Below are positions 16,561-25,717 of a stretch of DNA of 64,000 nt, piece after piece. Made by a program: the position numbers and the translations under genes. Origin of the DNA: CAVONB01 sp963697205 (lineage in GTDB: Bacteria > Pseudomonadota > Alphaproteobacteria > Rhizobiales > Hyphomicrobiaceae); the NCBI GenBank assembly GCA_963697205.1, contig CAVONB010000002.1:1-64000 (forward strand), given 5' to 3'. The notes beneath the pieces were generated by a model, which saw only the letters and a list, made by a program, of their open reading frames with translations, was not told the origin of the DNA and made no database searches. The number at the start of each line of letters is the position of its first letter. The first letter of the stretch is position 1.

Positions 16561-17804
16561 GCCGTCGCCTGATCCTGACCGTCGTTACGATCGCCGCGGG
16601 CCTGGCGGGCCTATTCGCCACCGGCCTCCTGCCCAAGATCGGCTGGCGCGCCGCCCCCGCGACCGTGGGCGCCGCACCCGCCGTCCCGGCTACCACGTCC
16701 GCTGCTGCCGATGCCGACGGGCCCACCGTCACCGTCGTCACCGCCGCCGCGCAGGCGTTCCTCGCCACGACGCGCGTCACCGGCTCGCTCGTCGCGCGGA
16801 CCGAGATCCTCGTCGCGCCGGAGATCGAAGGCCTGCGCGTCGTCGCCCTCGGCGCGGAGGAAGGCGACCGCGTCAAGCAAGGGCAGGTGCTCGCCCGTCT
16901 CGTGCAGGATGGCCTCGACGCCCAGATCGCCCAGAACGACGCCGCACGCGCCCGCGCCGAAGCCGCGATCGCCCAGGCCCGCAGCCAGATCACCGAAGCC
17001 GAGGCCCGCGAAGCTGAAGCCCACGCCAACTTCGAGCGCGCCCAGCCGCTGCGCAAATCCGGCGCGCTCTCCGAGCAGGTCTTCGACCAGCGCCAGGCGA
17101 CGCAACGTGCCGCCGCTGCCGCGCTCATGTCGGCGCGCGATGCCCTGCGCGTCGCCGAAGCCGGCCGCGCGGAGGTCGATGCCCGCCGCCGCGAGCTCGA
17201 CTGGCGCCGCTCCAACACCGCTGTCACCGCACCGGCGAACGGCATCGTCAGCCGCCGCACGGCGCGCGTCGGCGCGTTGGCAACGGCCGTGGGCGAGCCG
17301 ATGTTCCGCATCATTGCCGACGGCGCTATCGAGCTGGAGGCGGAGGTGCCCGAGACCGGCATCGGTGCCCTACGCGAGGGGCAGACAGCCCAGATCACGG
17401 GCGTCGATGGCCACCAGATCACCGGCAAGGTCCGCCTCGTCGCACCCGAGATCGACAAAGCCACCCGCCTCGGCCGCGTGCGCATCCTGATCGACGATCC
17501 CCAGGGCTTGCGGATCGGCGCCTTTGCGCGCGGCGATGTCGAGACCGGACGCAGCAGCGGTCTCGCCATCCCGCAATCGGCCGTCCTGCACACGCGCGAT
17601 GGCGACACCGTCCAGATCGTGGTCGACGGCGCCGTCGTCACCCGCAAGGTCGAGACGGGCCTGTCTTCGAAGGGCCAAATCGAGATCGTGAAGGGCCTTG
17701 CGGCGGGCGATCGCGTCGTCGCGAGGGCCGGCTCGTTCCTACGCGACGGCGATCGCGTGCGCGCCGTCGCCAGCGGTCCCCAGCGCGTCAGCGGAGTGAA
17801 TTGA
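16557..17804 (+). CDS. RND efflux periplasmic adaptor (MFP/HlyD family)
   Basis: 415 residues. An N-terminal membrane anchor (LILTVVTIAAGLAGLFATGLL) is followed by a lipoyl half (EILVAPEIEGLRVVALGAEEGDRVKQGQVLA), a helical hairpin with Ala/Glu/Arg-rich coiled coil (about residues 110-215), the second lipoyl half (TAVTAPANGIVSRRTARVG) and beta-barrel and proximal domains to the end. It links the inner membrane pump to an outer membrane channel, which is not encoded nearby. Starts within the tetR stop; the pump gene begins 1 bp after its end. Confidence 0.93.
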   Translation: MSRRLILTVVTIAAGLAGLFATGLLPKIGWRAAPATVGAAPAVPATTSAAADADGPTVTVVTAAAQAFLATTRVTGSLVARTEILVAPEIEGLRVVALGAEEGDRVKQGQVLARLVQDGLDAQIAQNDAARARAEAAIAQARSQITEAEAREAEAHANFERAQPLRKSGALSEQVFDQRQATQRAAAAALMSARDALRVAEAGRAEVDARRRELDWRRSNTAVTAPANGIVSRRTARVGALATAVGEPMFRIIADGAIELEAEVPETGIGALREGQTAQITGVDGHQITGKVRLVAPEIDKATRLGRVRILIDDPQGLRIGAFARGDVETGRSSGLAIPQSAVLHTRDGDTVQIVVDGAVVTRKVETGLSSKGQIEIVKGLAAGDRVVARAGSFLRDGDRVRAVASGPQRVSGVN

Positions 17805-17805
17805 C

Positions 17806-20800
17806 GTGAAGCGCCTCAACATCTCGGCATGGTCGATCAGACAGCCGGTGCCCGCGCTCGTGCTGTTCATGGTGCTGCTCGCGCTCGGCATGTTTGCCTT
17901 CAAGAGCCTGCCGATCACGCGCTTTCCGAACATCGACGTCCCCATCGTGTCGGTGGTCGTAACCCAGGCCGGCGCGGCGCCGTCGGAGCTGGAGGCCCAG
18001 GTCACCAAGAAGATCGAGGATGCGATCGCCGGCCTGACCGGTGTCAAGCACATCTCTTCGACCATCGTCGACAGCAGCTCCACAACAATCGTCGAGTTCG
18101 ATCTCGGCGCTCCCGTCGACCGCGCGGTCAATGACGTCAAGGACGCCGTCGCGCGCATCCGCAGCGAGCTGCCGCGCACCATCGACGAGCCGATCACGCA
18201 GCGTATCGAGCTGGAAGGTCTGCCGATCCTCACCTACGCCGCCCGCGCACCTGCGATGACGCCGGAGCAGCTGTCGTGGTTCGTCGACGACGTCATCGCG
18301 CGCGAGTTGCAGAGCGTCAAAGGCGTGGCCAAGGTCGAGCGCGTCGGCGGCGTCGAACGTGAGATCCGCATCGCCCTCGACCCCGACCGCCTGGCAGCGC
18401 TCGGCATCACGGCAGCCGACGTCAATCGGCAGCTGCGCGCCACCAACGTCGACCTTGCCGGCGGGCGCGGCGACATAGCCCGCCGCGAGCAGGCCATTCG
18501 CACGCTGGCCGGCGCCGACACCGTCGAGGGCCTGGCCCACACCGCGATCGCGCTACCCGGCGGCCGCTCGGTCCGCCTGGACACGCTCGGCACCATCACG
18601 GACACCTTCGCCGAGCCGCGCCAGTATGCCGACCGCAACGCCAGTCCCGTCGTCGCCTTCGCAATCTCCCGATCAAAGGGCGCCAGCGACGTCACCGTCT
18701 GGGACAACGTCAAGACCAAGCTCGCGGAGCTGGAAAAGCGCTATCCCGACGTCGCCGTCTCGATCATCGATTCCGCCGTCACCGAAACCATCGGTGTCTA
18801 TGAATCGACCATGCGCACGCTCGTTGAAGGCGCAGTCCTAGCCATTCTCGTGGTCTTCCTGTTTCTGCGCGACTGGCGGGCCACGCTCGTCGCCGCCATC
18901 GCGCTGCCGCTGTCGATCATCCCCGCCTTCTGGGCCATGGACGCGATGGGCTTCTCGCTCAATCTCGTCAGCCTGCTCGCGATCACCATCGTCGTCGGCA
19001 TCCTCGTCGACGACGCGATCGTGGAGATCGAGAACATCGTGCGCCACATGCGCATGGGCAAATCGCCCTATCGCGCATCGCTCGAAGCCGCCGACGAGAT
19101 CGGCCTCGCCGTCATCGCCATCACCACCACCATCATCGCCGTCTTCACGCCGGTCTCCTTCATGGGCGGCATCGCCGGTCAGTATTTCAAGCAGTTCGGC
19201 CTCGTCGTCGCCGCCGCCGTGTTCTTCTCGCTGCTCGTCGCCCGTCTGATCACGCCGATGGTCGCGGCCTACTTCATGCGCGACAGCGGCCACGACGAGA
19301 AGGAAGGCCGCCTCATCGTCGCCTACACGCGCCTCGTCGCCTGGTCGGTGCGCCACCGCATCAAGACGGTTCTGCTCGGCCTACTGGTGTTCGCCGCCTC
19401 GATCGCCTCAACCAAGCTGTTGCCTTCGGGCTTTCTGCCGCCGGAGGACAATGGCCGCATCCTCGTCGCCGTCGAGCTGCCGCCGGGCTCGCCGCTGGAC
19501 GACACACGCCGCGTAACGAACGAGATCAGCAGGCTGGTCGCAAAGCGCCCCGAAGTTACCGGAACATTCGTCACCGGCGGCCGCATCCTGGGTTCGGGCA
19601 ACGAGGTGCGCAAGGCGACCGTCACCGTGGCGCTCGTCAATAAGAAGCAGCGCGCCTTGAGCCAGGCGGAGCTGCGCCAAAAGATCGCCCGGGAGCTGGA
19701 AGCGATCCCCGACATCCGCTTCTGGTTCCTCCAGGACAACGGCCAGCGTCAGTTCCAGATGGTCGTCACCGGCCGCGACGGCGCCGCCGTCGACAAGGCC
19801 GCCGCCGCCATCACTGGCGAGATGAAACGGCTGCCCATGCTGGCCCAGGTCGTCTCCACCGCCGAGCTTGCCCGCCCGGAGTTGCGCATCATCCCACGCG
19901 ATGATATCGCCGCCGAACTCGGTGTCTCGACGGAGCAGATCGCCGAAGTCGTGCGCATCGCCACGATCGGCGACGTCGGCGCAGCGCTCGCGAAGTTCGA
20001 CGCAGGCGACCGCCAGGTGCCGATCCGTGTCCAGTTGGCGCAAACCGCGCGCACCGACCGGCAGACGCTCGAGACGTTGAAGGTCCGCACCGCCTCCGGT
20101 GCCGCCGTCCCCCTCGTCACGGTCGCCCGCTTCGAGATGGGACAGGGCCCCACCACGATCGATCGCTACGACCGGCAGCGCCGTGTCGTGCTCGGCGCCG
20201 ACCTGATCGGCACCACGCCGCTTGGAGAAGCCCTCGACGCAATGATGGCGCTTCCCGCTGTCCAGGCCTTGCCCAAGGACGTCGCACTCAAGCAGTTCGG
20301 CGACGCCGAGATCATGGGCGAGGTGTTCGAGAGCTTCGGCAAGGCGATGGCAGCGGGCCTGATGATGGTCTATGCCGTGCTCGTCTTGCTGTTCTCGAGC
20401 TTCCTGCAGCCGATAACCATCCTGTTCTCGCTGCCGCTGTCGATCGGCGGCGCCATCGTGGCCTTGATCGTCACGCAAAGCTCCATGAGCCTGCCCGTCG
20501 TGATCGGCATCCTCATGCTGATGGGCATCGTCACCAAGAACGCCATCATGCTTGTCGATTTTGCCATCGAGGAGATGGCGCGCGGCGTGCCCAAGGCCGC
20601 TGCCATCGTCGATGCCGGCAGGAAGCGCGCCCGCCCGATCGTGATGACGACCGTCGCCATGGTCGGCGGCATGCTGCCGGCCGCGCTCGCACTCGATTCC
20701 GGCGGCGAGTTCCGCGTGCCCATGGCCGTCGCCGTGATCGGCGGCCTCATCTCCTCGACCGTCCTCAGCCTGGTTTTCGTGCCAGCCGTGTTCGTGCTGC

Positions 20801-20919
20801 TCGACGACGTGGCGGCCTGGGCCTGGCACTACGCCAGCCGTTTCGTGGGCAAACGCGACGATCCCCTCGATGCCGCGACGGCTGCGAGCCAGCCCACTTC
20901 GGCCCAACCCGCGGAATGA
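17806..20919 (+). CDS. RND-family efflux pump, inner membrane permease
   Basis: 1037 residues beginning with GTG at 17806 (GGAG 10 nt upstream), the standard length for AcrB-like pumps. Twelve membrane helices and two large periplasmic loops are recognisable. The proton-relay Asp pair lies in VGILVDDAIVEIENI near residue 402 and the conserved Lys in IVTKNAIMLVDFAIEE near 908. Lacking an outer membrane factor in the operon, it may share a TolC-type channel. Substrate is unknown; probably toxic organics or drugs, induced through the TetR regulator. Confidence 0.95.
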   Translation: MKRLNISAWSIRQPVPALVLFMVLLALGMFAFKSLPITRFPNIDVPIVSVVVTQAGAAPSELEAQVTKKIEDAIAGLTGVKHISSTIVDSSSTTIVEFDLGAPVDRAVNDVKDAVARIRSELPRTIDEPITQRIELEGLPILTYAARAPAMTPEQLSWFVDDVIARELQSVKGVAKVERVGGVEREIRIALDPDRLAALGITAADVNRQLRATNVDLAGGRGDIARREQAIRTLAGADTVEGLAHTAIALPGGRSVRLDTLGTITDTFAEPRQYADRNASPVVAFAISRSKGASDVTVWDNVKTKLAELEKRYPDVAVSIIDSAVTETIGVYESTMRTLVEGAVLAILVVFLFLRDWRATLVAAIALPLSIIPAFWAMDAMGFSLNLVSLLAITIVVGILVDDAIVEIENIVRHMRMGKSPYRASLEAADEIGLAVIAITTTIIAVFTPVSFMGGIAGQYFKQFGLVVAAAVFFSLLVARLITPMVAAYFMRDSGHDEKEGRLIVAYTRLVAWSVRHRIKTVLLGLLVFAASIASTKLLPSGFLPPEDNGRILVAVELPPGSPLDDTRRVTNEISRLVAKRPEVTGTFVTGGRILGSGNEVRKATVTVALVNKKQRALSQAELRQKIARELEAIPDIRFWFLQDNGQRQFQMVVTGRDGAAVDKAAAAITGEMKRLPMLAQVVSTAELARPELRIIPRDDIAAELGVSTEQIAEVVRIATIGDVGAALAKFDAGDRQVPIRVQLAQTARTDRQTLETLKVRTASGAAVPLVTVARFEMGQGPTTIDRYDRQRRVVLGADLIGTTPLGEALDAMMALPAVQALPKDVALKQFGDAEIMGEVFESFGKAMAAGLMMVYAVLVLLFSSFLQPITILFSLPLSIGGAIVALIVTQSSMSLPVVIGILMLMGIVTKNAIMLVDFAIEEMARGVPKAAAIVDAGRKRARPIVMTTVAMVGGMLPAALALDSGGEFRVPMAVAVIGGLISSTVLSLVFVPAVFVLLDDVAAWAWHYASRFVGKRDDPLDAATAASQPTSAQPAE

Positions 20920-21032
20920 GTCTTTCTGCCCGGCGGGGTACCGCCGTGGACAGACATGCCGATCTAAGACTGTTGCTGCGTACCTGCGCGGCGGCTACGG
21001 TCACAATCCCCTGTCCGGAAAGGAAGAGAGCC

Positions 21033-22226
21033 ATGTTCGACGCCAAGAGTATCCTCGACGCGCTGGTGACCGGCGGCCGTCAGCAGCAAACCCCATCGGC
21101 GTCGGGCGGCGGTCTCGGCGATCTGCTCGGCCAGATCCTAGGGGGCGCCCAGCAGCAGCCCGGCGCGCGCAATGTATCGCCCGACGCAGGCTCGGGCGGC
21201 GGCCTCGGCGACATCCTCGGCCAGCTCCAGAAGCATCTGGGCCAGGGCGGCGGCCAGGGCGGCGGCCAGGGCGGCACCTCCGGTGGCGGCCTCGGCGGTG
21301 GATTGGGCGACCTCGCGCGCAATCTTGGCCCTCAAAGCGGCCAGTCCGGTGGCCAGCCCACTGGTCAGTCCGGCGGTGGCGGCCTCGGTGACATCCTCGG
21401 CGAGCTGCAGAAGAGGCTCGGGCCGCAGGCGTCCGGCAGCGGCGGCCAGAGCGGCCAAGGCGGCGGCGGACTGATGGACGTCCTCGGCCAGATCCTCGGT
21501 CAGGCGACCTCCGGCGTGAAGGAGGGCGCGCAGAAGATCGACGATGCCACCGGCATCGGCCGCGGCATGCGCCAGGGCGTCGAGCAGGCCACCGGCAAGT
21601 CGCCCGACGACCTTTTGGCCCAGCTCAAGGACCTGATCGAGAATAACAAGGTCGCCGCTGGCGCCGGCCTTGGCGGCCTCGGTGCAATTGTGCTTGGCAC
21701 TCAGACCGGTCGCTCCATCGCCGGCAGCGCCGCGCGGATCGGCGCGCTCGCCCTGATCGGCGGCCTCGCCTACAAGGCGTACCAGAACTACGCAGCCGGC
21801 CGTCCGCTCATCTCGGGCGCCGAGCAAGCCGAGGCCGCGCCCAGAGGCACCGGCTTCGAGCCGCAGGCCATCACCAACGAGACCGCGACGCTCTACATCC
21901 AGGCGATGATCGGGGCGGCGGCCGCCGACGGGCGCATCGACGAGGACGAGCAGACGCGCATCCTCGGCAGCCTCAAGCAGGCCGGTCTCGACGCGGAGGC
22001 CGAGGAGTTCCTTGCCAGCGCGCTCAACAACCCCGCCTCGCCCGCCGATCTCGCCGGTGCCGTGCGCTCCGGCGAGGAAGCCGTGCAGGTCTTCACCGCG
22101 GCGCGCATCGCCATCGACCCCGACACGAACGAGGAGCACGCCTACCTCGCCGAGTTAGCACAACGCCTGGGCATCGACGCCAACCTCGCTAACCACGTCG
22201 ACGCGGCCGCCCGCAACGCGGCGTGA
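21033..22226 (+). CDS. DUF533/TerB-like protein with Gly-rich about 30-residue repeats
   Basis: 397 residues; the ATG at 21033 has AGGAAGAG upstream and replaces a longer frame starting at 20916. The first 160 residues contain the motif GGGLGD-hhLG at residues 25, 55, about 88, 115 and 144, i.e. a spacing close to 30, joined by Gly/Gln/Ser-rich linkers. Residues about 205-245 are hydrophobic (AGLGGLGAIVLGTQTG, IGALALIGGLAYKAY). The C-terminal part (ETATLYIQAMIGAAAADGRIDEDEQ...) is the TerB/DUF533 alpha-helical domain seen in YebE-like inner-membrane proteins. Function unknown. Ends before a strong terminator. Confidence 0.82.
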   Translation: MFDAKSILDALVTGGRQQQTPSASGGGLGDLLGQILGGAQQQPGARNVSPDAGSGGGLGDILGQLQKHLGQGGGQGGGQGGTSGGGLGGGLGDLARNLGPQSGQSGGQPTGQSGGGGLGDILGELQKRLGPQASGSGGQSGQGGGGLMDVLGQILGQATSGVKEGAQKIDDATGIGRGMRQGVEQATGKSPDDLLAQLKDLIENNKVAAGAGLGGLGAIVLGTQTGRSIAGSAARIGALALIGGLAYKAYQNYAAGRPLISGAEQAEAAPRGTGFEPQAITNETATLYIQAMIGAAAADGRIDEDEQTRILGSLKQAGLDAEAEEFLASALNNPASPADLAGAVRSGEEAVQVFTAARIAIDPDTNEEHAYLAELAQRLGIDANLANHVDAAARNAA

Positions 22227-22290
22227 GCCACCCGCGGTTGCCACCCGCGACCGCCACATGGGCACGTGCGCCCCACCGTGCACGAACCCG

Positions 22291-22325
22291 AGCCCCGGAC
22301 CACACCTGTGGTCCGGGGCTTTTCT
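22291..22325 (+). terminator. Rho-independent terminator after the DUF533 gene
   Basis: A 14-bp perfect stem (AGCCCCGGACCACA with its complement) around a CC loop, followed by TTTCT. It lies 65 bp after the stop codon. Confidence 0.92.
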
Positions 22326-22521
22326 GCGCCATGCCCGATCCTCGCGCTCACCAACCCTCGCGCTCACGGACCCGCGAACGCACACCGGCGCGCGGGCGAT
22401 GCCCCCCAAGCCCGCATGGTTAACGACACGTTAAGCCCACCACCCGTCTTTCACATGATCCCGCAACAGCCGGTTCACGCGCATTTGCGACAACTCCCAC
22501 CGGATCGGGAGTCAAGCGCGC

Positions 22522-23979
22522 ATGGCACAGTGGACAGCCGTCGAGCAGTTGATGCTGGAACTCGTCAACCGGGCGCGCCTCGATCCGCTCGGCGAGGCAC
22601 ACCGCCAGGGCATCGACCTCAACGAGAACCTCGCTGCAGGCACCATTTCCTCCGCCGCCAAGACGCCACTGGCCCCCAACCTGCTGCTCAACGACGCCGC
22701 GCGCGCGCACAGTTCTTGGATGCTCGCCGCCGACGTTTTCTCCCACACCGGTTCCGGCAGCTCGAGCCCCGGCGATCGCATGAGCGACGCCGGCTACACG
22801 TTCACGGGCTCCTGGACCTGGGGCGAGAACATCGCCTGGCGCGGCACCACCGGTACCTTCGATCCCGCCGACTACATCGCGCGTGCGCATGAGGGGCTGT
22901 TCCACTCGAGTGGTCACCGCACCAACATCATGTCGGAGAACTACCGCGAGATCGGCATCGGCGCAGTCGAAGGCGTCTTCACATCCAGCGCCGATTTCAA
23001 CGCGCAGATGACGACGCAGGCCTTCGCCCGGTCCGGTCCCGACGTCTTCGTCACCGGGGTCGCCTTCACCGATCGCGATGCCGACCGCTTCTACGACATC
23101 GGCGAAGCCAGTGCCGGGATCTCGGTCACGCTCCAGGGCGCAAGCGCGGGCGTTTCCCACACCACGGCGACGGCCGCGGCCGGCGGCTACGCGGCGGCAA
23201 TGGCGGCCGGCATGGCGACAGTGACGTTCTCCGGCGGCGCACTGGCACAGCCCATCAGCGCCGTCGTCGACGCCAGCCATGGCAACGTCAAAGTCGACCT
23301 CGTCCTTGACGACGAGGCAGCACCGCGCCTCCTGAGCTCTGCCAACACCAAGCTTGGCGGCATTGCCACATCGGCCGCCCTGCTCGGCACAGATGCCCTG
23401 CGCCTAGCGGGCAATCCGCTCGACAACGTCCTTTACGGCAACAGCGGCGCCAACGGCATCGCCGGCCTGGGCGGAAAGGACATCGTCAACGGCTTCAGCG
23501 GTGGTGATCGCATCTGGGGCGGCGCGGGTGGCGACACGCTGGACGGCGGCGCGGGCTGGGACAGGCTCTTCGGCCAGGACGGTTGGGACATCCTGCGCGG
23601 CGGCACCGGCAACGACACCCTCGCCGGCGGGTCCGGCAACGACCGTCTCATCGGCGGCGGCGGCCACGACCGGTTCCTCTTCGACACCGCCCTGTCGGCA
23701 CGCGGCAACGTCGACCGCATCGTCGATTTCGATCCGACGTGCGACCTCGTCATGCTGGACGACGCGATCTTTGCAGGCGCGGGCGCAAGGGGCGTGCTGA
23801 CACAAGCGGCGTTCGAACTCGGCACGACGGCCACGTCGGCAACGAGCCGCATCCTCTACGATCAGGCCAGTGGCGCGCTCGCCTACGATGCGGACGGTGC
23901 GGGCGACACGGACGCCATCGTGTTCGCGCGCTTCAGCGCCGGGTTGGCGCTGACGGCCGACGACATCGTCATTTACTGA
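22522..23979 (+). CDS. CAP (SCP/PR-1)-domain protein with C-terminal RTX repeats
   Basis: 485 residues with no signal peptide. Residues 1-165 form a CAP domain: VEQLMLELVNRARLDPLGEA, AHSSWMLAADVFSHTG, GENIAWRG and HSSGHRTNIMSENYREIGIG supply the conserved His/Glu cavity residues. Residues about 175-260 resemble an SdrD-like beta domain (VTGVAFTDRDADRFYDIGE). Residues about 305-390 hold calcium-binding nonapeptide repeats (GGAGGDTLDGGAGWDRLFG, GGTGNDTLAGGSGNDRLIG), followed by a peptidase_M10_C-like tail. This layout indicates Ca2+-dependent folding after export by a type I secretion system, which is not encoded here. Role outside the cell unknown. Confidence 0.9.
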   Translation: MAQWTAVEQLMLELVNRARLDPLGEAHRQGIDLNENLAAGTISSAAKTPLAPNLLLNDAARAHSSWMLAADVFSHTGSGSSSPGDRMSDAGYTFTGSWTWGENIAWRGTTGTFDPADYIARAHEGLFHSSGHRTNIMSENYREIGIGAVEGVFTSSADFNAQMTTQAFARSGPDVFVTGVAFTDRDADRFYDIGEASAGISVTLQGASAGVSHTTATAAAGGYAAAMAAGMATVTFSGGALAQPISAVVDASHGNVKVDLVLDDEAAPRLLSSANTKLGGIATSAALLGTDALRLAGNPLDNVLYGNSGANGIAGLGGKDIVNGFSGGDRIWGGAGGDTLDGGAGWDRLFGQDGWDILRGGTGNDTLAGGSGNDRLIGGGGHDRFLFDTALSARGNVDRIVDFDPTCDLVMLDDAIFAGAGARGVLTQAAFELGTTATSATSRILYDQASGALAYDADGAGDTDAIVFARFSAGLALTADDIVIY

Positions 23980-25245
23980 GCCGCATCCACGGCGTCGGCA
24001 TCGGCCAGCAACACTGCATCGAGGCGCTTGACCTCGGCCTCCAGGCCGTCGACGTCGCCGAGGTATCGCCGCGCGTACTCGGAAAATGCCGTCCAGCCCT
24101 GACGGGCCTCGGCAAGTCGCGGCGGCTGCGTGGTGGTATGCCGCTTCACGACGTCCAGCAACTGGATTAGCTGTTCCAGATGCGGCGCCTCCCCGACACG
24201 CAGCAGTTGAACGACCCGGTCGATGTCCGCCGCCCCGATATCCTTTGGCGCCTCGGCAAAGCGCGGCACCGCCGTCCGTTCGCCACTTAAAGGCACGCGC
24301 AGGCTGCCCGCCCCGATCGGCGTCGCGCCCGCGGACAGACCACTATCACCGCCGCCGCCGCCCACTCGCGCCGCCCCGCTGCGCGCCACCGCCGCCGACA
24401 ACGGACCCTGACCGGCCCCTGCGCCCGCCGGTCGCTCGGCCACCGGCTGCAAAGCGATCACCCCGCCAGTGCCGCCCTGTGTACCGCCCTGTGAAGGCGC
24501 ACCATGGATTGAACCCGCATCGGCGGGTCGAAGGGGAGTACCCGCCGAGACCGGACCAAGAGGCGCCGCATCGCCTGATGGCATCTTGGTCTGCGGCGCT
24601 GCGCGGCGTCGCCACGGGCTGCACCGGGACATTCAAACGCGGCCCCGGCGGCCGGACGTCCGGCGCATCCGCTTCACCAGCCGCTTCCGCAGACGCCGCC
24701 ACCGGAGCGGCAGCCGGCACGGTATCGTTTTGGTCGGGCTCTGCGTCGCCCTGCGCAGCGAACTCGCCCTCGCCGCGTCCCATCCGCAAGCCCTGCCGCT
24801 CGATCTGCCGATCGACCACGTTCACCACGTAGTGCAGCTCGCTGCCCGGCCCGGCCGACATCGCGGCGCGGATGGCGTCCACGACATCCATCATGAAGCG
24901 CTGGTCGTGGCTGGTGATCCGAAGCTTCTCGCCATCGGCGGTCGCGATCACCAGAAAGTCGCGATTGTAGAAATAGGCCAACAGCCCGAGCCCCAGCAGC
25001 AGCAGTCCGACCACGCTGGGACCGCCGTTGCCGGTTATGGCAAATCCCGCGCCCAGACTGCCGGAGGCGGTGCGCGGCAGCGCCAGCACGGCAACCAGAA
25101 GGGCGCCGCCCAGCCCGATCAGCAGCCGCCCGAAGCCACGCCACGGCGACACCGAGGCGAGTTGTACCGACGTCACCTGATGCAGCTGCACGAGGCGGCT
25201 GCCATAGGCGACGATCCGGGGCGTGATCTCGAGAAGAGCGGCCAA
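23973..25245 (-). pseudogene. DUF6232-like membrane protein, frameshifted in its linker
   Basis: The first part (start 25245) encodes a DUF6232-like N-terminus: VQLHQVTSVQLASVSPWRG, two membrane helices (LLIGLGGALLVAVLALP and VVGLLLLGLGLLAYFY), and DFLVIATADGEKLRITSHDQ. It continues into an Ala/Pro-rich linker up to PVATPRSAA. At about 24590-24610 the frame is lost; the adjacent frame continues with PQTKMPSGDAAPLGPVSAG and ends in a helical C-terminus (IDRVVQLLRVGEAPHLEQLI...), stopping at 23973. The two parts join naturally across a one-base change. It overlaps the convergent RTX gene by 7 bp. The frameshift lies in low-complexity GC-rich DNA, so an error is possible. Confidence 0.68.
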
Positions 25246-25717
25246 GCAGTCAACCTCGCAATTTCCGTCCGTACGCTCCGGGACGAACGGGCCGTCGGCA
25301 AGCCGGGTAGGCGGACAATCCGGCGTGAATCGAACCCGTACAACGTTACACCACTATATTGCGGACCCGCGTCGAAATCACGGCATACCTCCCCCGCACC
25401 GGCGGATCTCGATCACGCCGAAACGCCCAGTGCGGCGCGATGACGCCCCAGGCCCGCCACGATCCCTCCATCCCGGCGACCACAGCTTCGCGCCGAGCCC
25501 GGCCTACACGCAATGCGATTGCGTCCGCCACACCGCATACACCCACCGGCAACCCGTCCCGGCGCCCCGCAGAGCATGACGCAAGCCGAGACTCTGGCCG
25601 TCCTTCACACCCCCCAAAACGCCAGCTGCGTCGCCCCGGAGCTCGCTGCTTATTGACTCCGGCTTGCCCCTGCGGGCCTAGTGACGATGCCCGCTGTCGC
25701 AAAGAAGGAGCCCGAAC
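25246..25717. other. 472-bp intergenic region upstream of metY
   Basis: No convincing gene. It must carry the metY promoter. A GCGGGC/GCCCGC hairpin occurs about 40 nt before the start. SAM-II riboswitches often precede met genes in alphaproteobacteria; fragments such as CGGCTTGC and GTCGCAAAGAAGG recall that motif, but the P1 stem cannot be built, so no riboswitch is called. Confidence 0.4.

Noticed and set aside
19408..20907. 499-codon reverse ORF opposite the RND permease
   Set aside because: His/Gly/Asp-rich antisense shadow of a clear RND gene.
25300..25345. tRNA-like T-loop sequence (reverse strand GGGTTCGATT) upstream of metY
   Set aside because: The flanking bases do not form the T stem (second pair would be G-A) and no acceptor, anticodon or CCA-adjacent stem could be built.
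25640..25717. SAM-II riboswitch before metY
   Set aside because: Pieces such as CGGCTTGC and GTCGCAAAGAAGG resemble the motif, but the P1 stem and the AUUU segment are missing. A covariance-model search would decide: a significant RF00521 hit would reverse this.
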